Assembly: GCA_037367405.1 (NCBI GenBank)
Contig: JAZKJV010000680.1
Location: 248,001-312,000, forward strand
Reading direction: 5' to 3'
Length of the DNA: 64,000 nucleotides
Source: Ottelia alismoides
Taxonomy: Eukaryota > Streptophyta > Magnoliopsida > Alismatales > Hydrocharitaceae
The position numbers were made by a program, and so were the translations under genes. Under the pieces are notes generated by a model. That model searched no databases. It was not told where the DNA came from and saw nothing but the letters and a program-made list of their open reading frames with translations. Below are positions 40,414 to 53,516 of the stretch, one piece after another. Every line of letters starts with the position of its first letter. Positions within the stretch are counted from its first letter, which is position 1.

Positions 40414-42907
40414 TGAAGGATATGGGAAGATCCTTAATCACAACACGGAAATGTGATGATCGCATCATATGTGATTGGGGGCGACTAGTCGTACTAGTTG
40501 CTCGAGGCAATAGAATTTAAAAATTTTAATCTGATGAAACCACATGATCGAAGAACACTTCTCGGATCGTTTCATCTAAACCACAAACTAAGTGTTAGGT
40601 TTACCTCTTGAAGTGTGGTTGCGATCGAGTATCTAAACGACCTTCAGTCACATGCTTCTCGCAATCCATATTTATCATCCAAGCGATGAATATCCTGATC
40701 TCGTCACACAAGATCCGTCGTCTTCTTCATGAGCGAGGTGTACCGAAGGAAACAAAGATCTACGTGCAAACAATCTGACAACATAACGATGATGTTGCGG
40801 CGACGACGACTCTCTTTAGGGCTCCGTGGTGGACTACCACGATGAGAGAGAGAGGATGTGTAGAGAATGAGAGAGAGATAGCATATAGTTGAGCAAGGGG
40901 TGCCTCTTCTTATATAGTATTTTGAGATTCCATGGATCCCGATCCATGGACTACACGAAACCAATGGTTGGGATTGATTTGTGCTTCTTTCAATGACCAA
41001 GATTTTGTTGTAAAAACACAACAATAATTAGTTTAATTTAATTTATATATATTTAATAGATCAATATCAATTAATTCCAAATTAAATGTCAAGCATGAAG
41101 ATTAGGGAATGGAGATTGCCTCCTTCAATTAGAGGGGAGTGGATGACCACCCTTTCCTAATGAGAGTTGGTGGCCGTCCACCCTCCCAACTAGGAAGGAG
41201 GCTATCTCGTGTAATCTCATGAGATTACATTATTCCATGGAAATCTCCAATATTTGCAACAACACTTATAAATTATTCTACAAATATAATTCATAATTAT
41301 TTTGTGAATATTACAATCCTACCATTGGAAAAATGTGAATCACATTCACAACCCAAAATAAAATGTAAATTACATTTTAAATTAACTGTCTAATGTGAAT
41401 CCAATTCACATCAACATTTAAATTATAAATGTTATTTATAAATAGTTCTCTCTTATATATTATAAATCACATTTATAATATATATGATTAATATGGATAG
41501 TGCTATCTACATTATTGATATCCATGATAATTAAATCGCATTTAATCATCTTCGATCTCTATTCTTATGTGCCCAAATAATATGAAACATTCACACTATT
41601 CACATCTTTGACAATTAAATCACATTTAATTATCTTAGATAACTCTCCTAATAATATGAATCAAATCACATTTAATTATCAATTTTCTCAATACTCGGAT
41701 ACATATATCAACAGTGAAATTATCCTGAACTCTTTTAAGGATAATGCGCTTTCTCCACGGATACTTGGAGATAAGGACATGGCGATTGTATTATTCTATG
41801 TATAGTGACTTGGATATTGAGATCACATCTCAAATCCAGATCTTGCGGACCTCTCATAGATGTTTGATTAAATCAAAGCCATAGATTCAATCTTCTCATT
41901 GCATCTGAATCGAGATCAGATCACTTCTCTACTGAGAAGAGTCACTAAAATCCAGACCCGTTTCATCGCTCCCTAGGAATGAAATGGTCACATCACCATC
42001 ATGTATTCCTAATACCCGTACATCCTGCATACTGGAAGACCAAGAATAAACCTAGGGTTTCAGATCAATTTTGCACGTGTCTACTTCAGGATTTTATCAT
42101 AAAGTTTCTCATTTGACTATTGGGAGTTGGTATCGATCATATACTTTCCAAATGCATATATCGTACACATGTGTTGATCATATACTTTACAAAAGTATAT
42201 ATCAATCTTACAAATTCAGTCAAGCTTCCAAAGCGAGATGACCGTGCACTGAATTTGATTCTTCCCAATATCTCATGAGTGAGCTCATGTCTTCCTGTTC
42301 AGTAAATGAACATGTATGATCCCTTTGAGAGATCGTATTACTCATATGCCCTTGTATGCACACTAGTGCGGTGGTGTATAGACCTTGATTAGGTCATCAA
42401 CCTATTGGTCTGCCAAATTTACATACTCAGATATATAACTACACATCTGTCTCCGGTGAGAGGATGCATGCCTATATCTTGACAGCGTACAACATAGGTC
42501 TTTGGTTATCTCGATCTCGTTAAGTCAACTCTTTGACCTAACTTATCTAACACATCTGAATCTCGATTCCTGTGCAGAGGACCTGCATCAAGAGGTCAGT
42601 TAGATATCAGCCTTTAGAGAAGAGATTGCCATCTCCTTCTCAGGTTGGGGATCATCTCTTAATAATCATTTGACGGTGCTTGATGAGTCATCAATCTAAC
42701 TCTTTTGATATTCATCCAAGCACCAACCCCTATGATTCAACAATTGAATCAACAGTTGTATGATTATTAAGATGGCCATGGTACATAACCCTAACTGTAC
42801 TGAGGGACCTATTATGCAAATTAATTATTCTTCATTTCAGATCAGGGAATGATATTTGCAATAACATTTTTTACATAATGGCTCGTCGTGGGCTTGCATG
42901 TCCAACA
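40414..42907 (-). repeat. LTR of element F (2494 bp)
   Basis: TGAAGGATATGG...TGTCCAACA in plus orientation. Collinear with the 2576-bp LTR of E at 60209-62784, sharing GGAGATAAGGA.ATGGCGATT, CTGTCTCCGGT and TTGATTCAACAATTGAATCA-type landmarks. A minus-strand TATA (CTATATAAGAAGAGG) is near 40908-40922. Very AT-rich and non-coding. Confidence 0.85.
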
Positions 42908-44583
42908 TGTTCCCCTTCCAATTTATGTGAGATTATTGTATTACAAATTATCTCTTAATTATTTACAACGATCGTTTGTTGCAAAAATGATTCATAAAAA
43001 TAATTCCAAATTAATTTTGTGAATATTGCAATCATGCCATTAAATAATTGTGAATCATATTCACAATCCAAAATAAAATGTAAATTGTATTTTCAATTAA
43101 TTTCCAATGTGAATCCAATTCACATCAACAATTAATTTGTATATACTATTTACAATATACTCTCCTTATATATTATATAATGTGGATCTCATTTATGATA
43201 TATATATAATGTGGATAGTGTTATCGACATTATTTATATCCTGGATAACTAAATCACATTTAATTATCTTGGATCATCATCCTCATGCATTTAAATAACA
43301 TGAATCATATTCACATTATTTATGATAATTAAATTACATTTAATTATCAATATCTTAATGCTCAAATACGTAATTCATCAATGGAATTATTCTTGAACTC
43401 TTTCAAGAAGAATGCATTTTCTTTGCGGATACTTAGAGATAAGGACATGGCGATTGTACGTTTCACGTATAGTGACTTGGATATTGAGATCACATCTCAA
43501 ATCCAGATCTCGGGGACCTCTCATCGATGCTTGATTAAAACAAGGCCGTAGATCCAATCTTTTCATTACATTTGAATCACATTCAGATCAATGTCCAACA
43601 TTTGGACTAAGAACGTATCATTTATCTAATAAGAGGAGTCATTAAAATGCAGACCTGTTTCATCACTCCTTCGGAATGAAGGCGTCACGGTTTTGCAATC
43701 GTTTATGATGACATCACCCTCATGCATTCCTAATATATGTACATCCTGCATACTGGAAGATCTAGAATATACCCAAAGACATAGGGTTTTATCATTAAGT
43801 TTCTCATTCGATCATTGGGAGTTGGTATCGATCATATGCTTTTCAAAAGCATATATCATACATACAAATTCTTGTCATACTTCCAAAGCAAGACGACCAT
43901 GCATGGAATTTGATCGATCCCACCTCATGAGTGAGCTCATGTCTTTCGATTCGGAGTGAATCTGTTGATCCCTTTGAGAGATCGTATTACTCATATCCTT
44001 GTATGCACACCAGCTCGCCAGTGTATAGACCTTGGTTTGGCCATCAACCTATCGGTCTGCCAAATGTACATACTCAGACATATAGCAGTACATCTGTCTC
44101 CGGTCAGAGGATGCATACCTATATTGCGACACCATACAACATAGGACTTGATTATCTCGATCTTGTTAAGTCAACTCTTTGACCTAACTAATCTGACACC
44201 TCTGAATCTCTATTCCTATGGAGAGGACCTGCATCAATAGGTCAGTCAGATATTAGCCAAAAAAGAAAGGATTGCCATCTCTTACTCAGGCTGGAGATCA
44301 TATCTCAACAATTATTTGACGGTGATTGGTGAGTCCTCAATCTAACTCTTTAGATATTCATTCAAACACCAGTCTCAATGATTCAATAATTGAATCAACA
44401 GTTGTATGATCATCAAGATGACCATGGTACATAATCCTAATTGTACTAAGGGACCTTATAGTGCATTCATTCATTTAATCTTAAACACGGAGTGAACATA
44501 AACCAATAACTTTTATTGATATATTAAACATTACAATAACATTTATCGTAAGAATAGTTCGCCTTGGGCTCACATTGCTAACA
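42908..44583 (-). repeat. Truncated 3' LTR of element E
   Basis: Collinear with 61078-62784 of the 5' LTR, from TCCCCTTCCAATTTATGTGA to the terminal TTGCTAACA. The other third of the LTR is missing and is replaced by the end of F. Confidence 0.85.
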
Positions 44584-44639
44584 ATCTCCTACTAGCCCTC
44601 ATAACCATTCAGGTACAATCCTTAAATCCATACTCATTA

Positions 44640-47600
44640 CATGCTGGTTGACGAAAACCTTTCATGTCAATGGTTTGGTAAGAGGATCAACAACGTTATC
44701 GGCAGAGGCTACCTTGGTGATGACGATGTCACCATGCTTTTAAATCTCCCGAATGATGTGGTATTTCATTTCCACGTGCTTGCTCTTTTGATGCCATTTG
44801 GGTTCCTTCACCTGAGCTATTGTTCCTTTGTTATCGCAGAGTAGCGAGATGGGAGTATCAAAGGAAACTTCACCAAACTCCAAGATGAACTTGCGCAACC
44901 ACACCTCCTCCTTTGCAGCATCCAATGCGGTAATGTATTCGGCTTCTGTTGTTGAATTGACCGTAGTATCATGCTTCTCCAGCTCACAGCACCACCGTTC
45001 AACAGGAATACTAACTCTGATGTCGACTTTCGATCATCAGTATCAGACTGAAAGTTAGAATCTGTTTATCCCAAGACTTGGAGATCACCATCTCCATAGA
45101 TCAAGATATAATCTTGCGTCCGTCTTAGATACTTGAAGATGTTCTTCACTGCATTCCAATGTTGTTCTTAATAACAGGATTGATAACAGCTTACACTCCC
45201 ACTGCATGGTAGATATCTGGCCTCGTCCACATCGTGAGATACATTAAGCTTCCTACAACTGATGCGTAGGGACATCCAGCCATGGCTTTCTTTTCCTCAC
45301 CACTTTGAGAAGCTATCCTTTTAAACACGTGGATACCATGTCTTAAGGGAATGAAGCCTTTCTTGGAGTTCTCCATATAAAAGCGCTCCAAGATCTTCTT
45401 AATGTACCCATGTTGTGACAATCGTAAGATCATCTTTTCTCAAAATCTGAACAACTTCAAACCTAAGATGTAAGAGGCTTCTCCAAGGTCTTTCATCTCG
45501 ATGGTATGGGATAGCCAAATCTCAATACTGGCTATCATCCCTGTATCATTCCCAATGATAAGGATGTCATCTATATAAAGCACGACGAACACAATGGCGC
45601 TCCCATTAAGCTTCTTGTACACACGATTCATCACGATTTGACACAAAATCATAATTCTTTATGGTTTCGTCAAATTTGATGTTCCAGCTACGAGAAGCTT
45701 GTTTCAACCCATAGATGCATTTCTTTAGTTTGCATATTTTCCTTCCTCGGTTAGGAAACCCTATGGTTGCTCCATATAGATATCCTCTTCGAGGTATCGA
45801 TTAAGGAAAGCCATCTTGACATCCATCTACCAGATGCCATAGTAAAGATATGCATCTATAGCTACAGTGCCCTGATGGACTTAAGCATAGGCACAGGAGA
45901 GAATGTCTCATCATAGTTGATGCCTTCTCTCTATGTATAGCCCTTGGCTACGAGTCGTACTTTGAAAGCCTCTACTCCCCATCAAGCACCCTCTTTCTCT
46001 TGAAGATCCATTTACACCCGTGGGTTTTACCCCTTTAGGTGGATCCTCTAAGGTCCATACACCATTCTTATGCATGGAGTCAATTTCTGATTTCATTGTT
46101 AGCATCCATCTATCTATGTCATGATCCGCGAGTGCTTCATCAAATGAAGCTTGATCATTGTCAGTTTCAGTTGACACATGAAGTCCGTACCTTTCAGGTG
46201 GTGCAACCACCCTCAAACTCCTTCGAAGAGGTACATGTGTTTCATGTTCATCTTTATTTACTTCTTCAGGTTCTGATTCAGGAAGTTCAGTATCTTCAGG
46301 GGATTCAATGAGTTCCTTCACTTCATTATTGTATTGACTCTTAAGGAAATCATACTCCAGAAAGTTTACATCTCTAGAGACGAAGATCTTCTGAGTCTCA
46401 GGGTCATAAAGGTCCATCCTTAACATATCCATTGAAGTAGCACTCACGAGTGTGGGATTCTAGCTTATTTGCGTCCACATTCTTCGTATGGACCAAGCAA
46501 CCCCAAATCCTTAAGTGATTAACACTAAGCTTGGTTCCATAACAAAGCTCATGAGGAGTATTATGCACATACTTGCTAGGAATCTTATTCAGGATATATA
46601 TTGCAGTCTCTACTGTATATCCCCAGAAACTAAGTGGTAAATGTTCTTTACTCATCATTGAACGGATCATGTCCATGATGGTCCTGTTGCGTCATTCAAC
46701 AACTCCATTAAGTTGGGGAGTTGCAGGAGGAGTAAGATTGGAGACAATTCCTTTCTCTTAAAGGTATTTCTTGAATTCATCTGAGAGGTACTCGATGCCT
46801 CAGTTTGATCGAATCCGTTTAATCTTCCTATCAGTTTAGTTCTCAACCAAAGCCATTAATTATTTCAACTTTTCAAAGGTTTTAGATTTATGACGTAATA
46901 GGAAGATAACCCCGTATCACGAATGGCCATCAATAGGTGTGAAATAATATTGACATCCATTTCAAGTCGCGGTATTAAAGGGACCAAATGCATCCGTATG
47001 TAGTAGGTCAAGAATACCTTTGCATCTTGTAACCTTGTTACGGAAAGACGTCCTAGTTATTTTAGCTCGAATACAATATTCGCAGGAAGGCAAAATCTGT
47101 AGAAAATTTGAGGGTCCATCATTTATCAATCTATTGATACTATCATCAGACAAATTACCAAGTCTTTGATGCCAAATCACATTTGAATGATTTCCATCCT
47201 CCCTGGTTCTTTTAGAGTTTTTATTATTGGCAGTAACATTCATGATATTTTCATCAATGCACAATTCATAGAGTCCACCAGAAGTTAGAACACCATCCGC
47301 AATATATTTATCATACTGATTTATGAAAAGTTTATTACAGAATAGAAATGAATACCCCTTTCTAACTAACTTGGATACCGATATAAGGTTCCTTGTAACA
47401 TCTGGAACTTTAAGAAATTCTTTACGTATGAGGACTCTTCCACTTGATAATGATACTCTGCAGGTCCCATGGCGATTTCTGCAACAGTTGCATCAGATCC
47501 CATTTGAATGACTATCTCCCCTTCATCAAGATTCCTAGTTTCATGAAATAGATGCAACAAATTGCATCCAACTACCTTCTCGTCCTACCGAAAATTGATT

Positions 47601-48099
47601 TCAATGATGAAAGTAGAATTCATGCATGTTGGGGCTTTACCTAGAATTCATGCATGCTGGGGCTTTACCTTTGTCAACAAACTTCATGTAATCTGAGCAG
47701 TTACGCTTCCTGTGCCCTGACTTCTTGCAGTGATGAGACACATCGATCTTCTTTGATTTCACCACCGTGGAAGCAGTAGAAGATGAGACAACAATTTGAC
47801 TCTATTTCTTTCTCTTCCGGGCCGGGCCCTTCCGTGATCCTTGCTTCCGACCACGCTTCCCTTTAACCTGTGCAACCATCGCACTAGCAGAGGGATGATC
47901 TTTCTTCATTACATATTCTACAGACTTTAGTGAAGCCAATAACTCAGCGTTAGACAAGTCAACTTGTTTATGTGGATTGATACCACCAAGTTATTGAAGA
48001 CTTGGGCAGAGACAACAGAATGAAGTCAGACTGCATATATGCATCCATATCTATCCCGAGAGTTTACAGTTCAGACAAGTACCTAAACATTTTGAATAC
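44640..48099 (-). pseudogene. Element E: end of gag, protease, integrase, RT, RNase H, frameshifted
   Basis: Minus-strand order: end of gag with basic KGKRGRKQGSRKGPARKRKK and a zinc knuckle in which the first Cys is lost (SHHCKKSGHRKRNC, about 47740-47700); protease-side segment (47560-47270); pre-integrase VIWHQRLGNLSDDSINRL and CEYCIRAKITR (about 47180-47060); integrase end LPLSFWGYTVETAIYILNKI (about 46640); linker PLRRSLRVVAPPERYG, then SFDEALADHDIDRWMLTMKS (about 46150-46090); RT with VVLYIDDILIIGND (about 45585-45545) and SVVGSLMYLTMWTRPDIYHA; RNase H with SLLCDNKGTIAQ and KHVEMKYHIIREI (about 44850-44740). Frameshifts and stops throughout. It cannot make protein. Confidence 0.85.
47615..47670 (-). 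repeat. 28-bp tandem duplication in element E gag region
   Basis: AGAATTCATGCATGYTGGGG plus CTTTACCT occurs twice in a row (47615-47642, 47643-47670) with one difference. Confidence 0.9.
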
Positions 48100-48104
48100 A
48101 TGCT

Positions 48105-48314
48105 TGTGGAGAAGAGAGACAAATGAAATATCTATTCCATAGGGTTAGGGTCTTTTATATAAAGAGAAAATCCTAGAGAGTACAAGAGGAAAAATACATA
48201 AATACCCCTGAGGGGTTACGGAACTCGAAGCGTTAAAGGTTACGGATCCCGAAGGGTTAAGGATTACGAAACTCGAATGGTTACAAACATAATTGTAATA
48301 TAATAATTCTAACA
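48105..48314 (-). repeat. 3' LTR of element G (210 bp)
   Basis: TGTGGAG...CTAACA in plus orientation. It holds three units of about 23 bp (GGTTACGGA.C.CGAAG.GTTAA type), one more than the 5' LTR. Confidence 0.92.
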
Positions 48315-48321
48315 CTCCCCC

Positions 48322-51300
48322 TCAAGTTGGAGCATATCTATCGATCATGCCCAACTTGGATGCTAAGTACATGAGGCGCTTCCTTGGAAGAGCATTTGTG
48401 AGGATGTCTGCAAGTTGAAGTTCAGTGGAGATGTGTGGAGTGTTGATTCGCCCCCCTCGTACTGCATTACGAGTAAAATGGCAATACTTCAATGTGTTTT
48501 GTCCGCTCATGGAAAACTGGATTGGTTGCGATGTACGTGGCAGGCTTGTTGTCGCAATATATGAGTAAAGGAGTGACGACTGACATTCCAAGTTCTATTA
48601 GGAAAGAAACAAGCCATGCGATCTCACATGTGGCCTGAGCCATTGCCCTGTATTATGCTTCTGCATTGGATCTGGGACCACTATCTGCTTCTTGCTTCGC
48701 CAAGTGACAAGGTTATCCCCAACAAATGTGGCGTGTCTTGTAGTAGATCGACGGTCCTCAGGAGAGCCAGCATAGTCAGAATCTGTATAGGCAGAGATAT
48801 TAGTGTGTCCATTCGCCCTATAGAAGAGTCCACGTCTGGGAGATTCCTTCAAAAATTGAAGGATCAAAAGAACATTCTGCCAGTGATTGTAAAGAGGCTT
48901 CTCCATATGTTGACTGGTTTTGCTCACAGCATATGACATATTTGGCCTAATAACAATGAGATAGAGTAATTTTCCCACTAAGCTTCTGTATCGTGTTGCA
49001 TCCTCAAAAGCTGGATCAATAAATGCTGAATATTTTCTCACTTCTACATGGATGCCAGATGGCTTGCATCCAAGAAGTCCTGCCTCAGTCAGAATATCGA
49101 GGCAATACTCTCTCTGTGGAAGATGGAGCCCTTCTGTAGTGCGTATTAGTTCGATGCCAAGAAAATAATGAAGTTGGCCGAGATCTCTCGTAACGAACTT
49201 GGTCTCTTGAATACCATCTACATCATCTCCTGTGATAACCATATCATCAACATAGCCAATAAGGATGATCATGCCAGTAGACCGTCGTCTAACAAAGACA
49301 GAGTAGTCAGATGTTGTCCTTTGAAAACCAAGTGTGTTGATCTCCGTAGTAAGCCTATCAAACCATGCCCTTGGGCTCTATTTCTGGTCATAAATGGCCT
49401 TGCGTAGTCGACATACATGCTCCGCTTGACTGCATACTCTGGCGGTTGCATCATGTAGACCTCCTCCTCAAGATCACTATAAAGAAAGGCGTTCTTCACA
49501 TCAAGTAGATAAATGGGCCAAGCCTTGTTGGAAGCAACCGAGAGAATGGTACGTATTGACCTCGTTCTGGCAACAAGAGAGAAGGTCTCAAAGTAATCAA
49601 CTCCAAAGGTTTGTGTGAAACCTTTGGTAAAAAGTCCGGCTTTCAACCTGTTAATAGAACCATCAGGCGACTGTTTGGTCGTGAAGACCCATCGACAAGA
49701 TACAAGGCGAACTCCTGGGGGGCACAAAACAAGATCCCACGTTCCCGAGAGGTAAGTGCATCCATCTCCTCATCAATGGCTTGTCGCCAAACATGATCCT
49801 GTATTACACTGAAATGATCTCTTGGAACGAAAATAGCATTCAGAGCATCTGCAAATCTCTTGTCACAGCTAAATAAACCATATGTAGATGTAAAATGTGA
49901 CATGGGGTGATACGTATATTACCTTTTTTGCTTGCGTAGAGCTATAGGAAGCTCTCCAGGTACATCCGGGACAACAGTGGTGGGAGCACTCGAAGTGGTC
50001 ATATCATCCTGCATAAAAGGGACATGCAAAGGTACATACACTAGTATAGAAGGTATAGAGCTACGTTGGCGAGTATAGACGATTGGTGAAGGAGGGAGGT
50101 CCAGATGAATGTCACTCACAGTCTATGTGAAATAACTTGTTTGCTCAAAGAAGGTGACATTAACAGACATATCATCGACGTCCAACAGGATCATAGCAAC
50201 GATAACCTTTCTGGGTACGAGAGTACCCAAAAAAGACGCATTTGATGGCACGAGAGAATAATTTATCAGCTGCATGAAAGTTATGAATAAAGGCAATACG
50301 ACCAAAAACTCACAGAGATATGGGAAAAGAAGACTAAGTAGGGTAATGTAAGGAAAATGGAGTTGCCCCTTTGAGAACAGATGAAGGAACACGGTTGATG
50401 AGATATACTGCAGTAAGGATAACATCTCCCCAATATTGTTTAGGAACACTCATTTGACTAAGAAGAGATCTGACAACATTTAGCAAGTGTCGGAGTTTCC
50501 TCTCAGCTATACCATTCTGTTGTGAGGTATATGGACATGATGTTTGGTGAATTGTTCCTTGGGATGCAAAGAAAGAGGTCAAGTCATGTTGGGTTAACTC
50601 AAGAGCATTGTCAGTACAAATGATCTTAACAATGCTAGAAAAGTAAGTTTTAACATATTGAAAGAAATTTCTGACAATGTGATTAATCTCCGAATGCTCC
50701 TTTATTAGACATACCCAAGAAGATCGACTATAATCATCAATGAAAACTATAAAATAGCAATGACCACTTAATGTGCGGATTAGACAAGGTCCCCAAACAT
50801 CACACTGAATAAGATGAAAAGCAACAGTACTACGAGACCTAGTACGAACGAGAAATGAAGTTCGATGGCGAACTTACATGCCTCGCACTGAAAGGGCTTC
50901 AGAGCAGAGAGTTCAGGAAACATCATGGAGATGGCCTTAGTAGAGGGATGCCCAAGGCGCATATGCCATAGGAGCGGATCTTCGAAGATGGACGCAACGC
51001 CAACAAAATTGGAGTTTGAGGGTATGTCAAGGTAATATAGGTTCTTCTCATGACCCCCCACCAATAATCTGCCTCGTCCGAATGTCTTGAAAATAACAAC
51101 AAGACTCATCAAATATTATAGGACAATGAAGCTCAATACAAAGCTTGTGAACTGACAGCAAGCTAAGAGGAAAATCAGGAGCACAGTGAGCCCTCGAAAT
51201 TCAGAGCTTGGAAGAGAATTCCATAGTTCCAACAATAGTAATCTGTGATTGAGTCCCATTAGGGACTTGAACTGACTTCACAGAGGTAGATGATATGGAA

Positions 51301-52416
51301 GAGGTGAGCAGACTACCTTCTCCAGTGAGATGAGTAGAGGCGCCAGAATCAATAATCCAAGCTGGAGTAGGAGTGATAGCAGAGTTGGCTATTATACCTG
51401 AAGGAGTAGCCAGAGCAGCAGTTGTATTGTTACTAATGGTGGTAGGCTCTGGAGTCTGAAGGATCTGCATTAAGCGGAAGTAGTATGCATCATTAAGATG
51501 AACAGTCTTGCCACTGGAGGTAGGCGATGCCTCTTCCACATCATAGGCATCCTCATAAGCATTATTGGCATGATAAGAAAGTTTGCCAAACTTCTGCCAG
51601 CATCGTTCAGTCAGGTGGTTCCACCTGCCACAGTGAGTGCATGGGGTAGTAGAGTCTCGCCCGCGACCACCACCAAAGTTACGGCCTCGTCCAGATTCCC
51701 ATCCATGGCCACGACTTGGATCACGGCCGCGTCCTCCTCGCCCAGATGAGGCGATGTGTGCAGAGTTCTCTGTTGAAGGTAAGACGGGAGGCCGGGCAGC
51801 AGATGTCTCGAGCTCCTCATGTCGGCCAAAGATGGTCTTCATTGTTGGCAGTGTGTCTGATATAAGAAATTGCTCCTTCGCTGCATGGTATCTAGAATGC
51901 AGGCCATCAAGGAAGCGGTATACCTGCCGGTCAGAATGCTCTTGTATTTGTTTGGTGCAACATGAGGGTTGGAATACTGCAAGCTCCTCATACAGGCTGG
52001 ATAGATGTTTGTAGTACTCGATGAAGGTGGAATTACCTTGAGATGCCGACCAAATTCGCCTGTAAATGTCTAACAAGGCGTGACTTCGTCTTCCTCTGGG
52101 AGTATGTTTGCTCGAGATCCTCCCACATTTTCTTGGCCGTTTTTTCGTAAAGAAGATTCATGGTAATGTGAGCCTCAACACTGTTGGTCGTTCAGTTGAT
52201 AATCAAATAGTTGTCAGTCTGCCAGTTGTCGTATTCTTTGTCCTTTTTATCTAAAGGATTTTTAGTCAAAATGTAGAGTTTCCTCTGACCACCAATGAAC
52301 ACCATAAAAGATCGAGAACAGAGCACGTAATTTTCTGTGCCCTTGAGTTTGATAGAAATGTCTTGTGCCATAATATTCGTGGCCAAGGGCTTTGTCTCGG
52401 TAGAAGAAGGAGCCAT
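48322..52416 (-). pseudogene. Element G copia gag-pol, all domains, frameshifted
   Basis: Start ATG at 52416 (MAPSSTETKPL; KLKGTENYVLCSRSFMVF), a frameshift near 52190, gag continuing through VYRFLDGLHSRYHAAKEQFL, RG-rich GGRGRGRDPSRGHG, an intact CCHC knuckle CTHCGRWNHLTERC (about 51640-51600), protease AWIIDSGASTHLTGEGSLL (about 51360), pre-integrase LLWHMRLGHPSTKAISMMFP and CEAC, integrase GTIHQTSCPYTSQQNGIAER (about 50560) and YWGDVILTAVYLINRVPSS, RT VSCRWVFTTKQSPDGSI, LLDVKNAFLYSDLEEEVYMM (about 49510-49450), VDDMVITGDD (about 49250), LGQLHYFLGIEL, RNase H DSDYAGSPEDRRSTTRHA and the end KLGMIDRYAPT. Normal full length for copia but with several shifts and deletions. Confidence 0.9.
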
Positions 52417-52781
52417 GATGGTCTTAAAATAAAAAGAAGATCCCGTGATCAGCTAAGGAGGCATATAAGAGCAAAAAAATACCCTGGACTCAAGTTTGCC
52501 CTTGAAGAAGGGCTGAAAACCCTCAATGGACAACAAATCTGGATTCTTGGCACCGGTCTGTGATGAGTTTTGGTTCTCCAAAGAGTCCTACGGTACCGTG
52601 GATGGTAGTTGTGGGGCTGACGACCTTCGTAGGAGGTCCTCAAAGCACATGATAGCGCTAGTGGGAGGGATGTTGCATTGGAGGCGATTGGAGGGCCTTG
52701 CGTGGGGCCCTAATTCAGGGAAATGCGAGGCTTGAAGGTAGCAGTGGGAATTTTAGGTCAGATCTCTGATCTAGGACCGTT

Positions 52782-52793
52782 GCTCTGATACCA
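52782..52793 (-). other. Primer-binding site of element G
   Basis: GCTCTGATACCA directly abuts the 5' LTR. Confidence 0.9.
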
Positions 52794-52979
52794 TGTGGAG
52801 AAGAGAGACAAATGGGATATCTATTCCATAGGCTAGGGTCTCTTATATAGAGAGAAAACTCTAGAGAGTACAAGAGGAAAAATTACATAAATACCTCTGA
52901 GGGGTTACGGAACCCAAAGGGTTAAGGGTTACGAAATTCGAAGGGCTACAAACATAATTGTAGTATAATAATTCTAACA
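52794..52979 (-). repeat. 5' LTR of element G (186 bp)
   Basis: TGTGGAG...CTAACA, with a minus-strand TATA (CTATATAAGAGACCC). About 15 substitutions and one 23-bp unit separate it from the 3' LTR by eye. Confidence 0.92.
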
Positions 52980-52984
52980 ATGCT

Positions 52985-53369
52985 CACGAACATAATTCCC
53001 TTGCTGCATCTTGCACCGAATATGTTCTTCCATAACATTTTAACGCTGAGTGCGGTTGACGTCACCGAACATCTCCTTGATATTCAGCATTATATCCTGG
53101 CAGGTCTCCATCTCCACTTGTTGCTTCTGTAGCACATTGGAGAGAGATCCCAGAATATAACATCGAGCCAATGTATGATCTTCATCATATTTTTCATAAA
53201 ACTTTTATTCTTCCGGTGTCTTACGGTTTGTGTACTTGTTCTTGGATAACACGTAAGAGATGTGATCCGTTGAGAGAACAAGATCCAAATTACGTATCCA
53301 AGCCGAGTAATTTGGCCCAGTCAACTGGTTGACCTCTAGAAGTCTACTGAGTGGGTTCGTGGATTTCAT
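52985..53369 (-). pseudogene. Element E gag, N-terminal part
   Basis: ATG at 53369 starts MKSTNPLSRLLEVNQLTGPN, then YSAWIRNLDLVLSTDHISYV, a stop (about 53205), FYEKYDEDHTLARCYILGSL and VLQKQQVEMETCQDIMLNIK (about 53140-53085). This is the copia gag type with the LTG.N...W pattern. The frame is cut by G at 52984 and resumes at 48099. At least two in-frame stops. Confidence 0.85.
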
Positions 53370-53372
53370 TGT

Positions 53373-53516
53373 CTGAAATTAAAAATGCACTATATTAGAA
53401 CATATATATATGTTCAATATTAGATTTTTTGATTAAGGATTAATCATATTAGTCTTGTCTTTTCAAATTTGAAAGTTCATTCTCTTAATCACTTTCAAAG
53501 TAAGAGGTATACTTAC
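53373..53516 (-). other. Candidate leader intron just upstream of E gag
   Basis: On the minus strand a strong donor (GTG|GTAAGTATACC, first base 53516) and an acceptor (TTTTTAATTTCAG, last base 53373) bound 144 AT-rich nt ending 3 bases before the gag ATG. The donor is kept in the leader fragment at 30321. Confidence 0.5.

Larger units (their letters stand above)
39000..42907 (-). mobile_element. Long-LTR copia element F: 5' LTR and leader only
   Basis: Minus strand: LTR 40414-42907, 2-base spacer, primer site 40400-40411, then about 1.4 kb of leader that matches the leader of element E (53918-54942 and 60030-60194). The leader ends abruptly near 39000 with no gag. F abuts a truncated LTR of E at 42907/42908. 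It is a remnant. Confidence 0.8.
48105..52979 (-). mobile_element. Complete copia element G, nested in E gag
   Basis: LTRs 48105-48314 (3') and 52794-52979 (5'), with perfect 5-bp target duplication ATGCT (48100-48104, 52980-52984). Deleting G joins ...YVREH and VFKMFRYLSEL of the E gag in one frame, which proves the insertion site. Primer site at 52782-52793 and polypurine tract at 48315-48325 are in place. All coding domains are present but broken. Confidence 0.95.
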
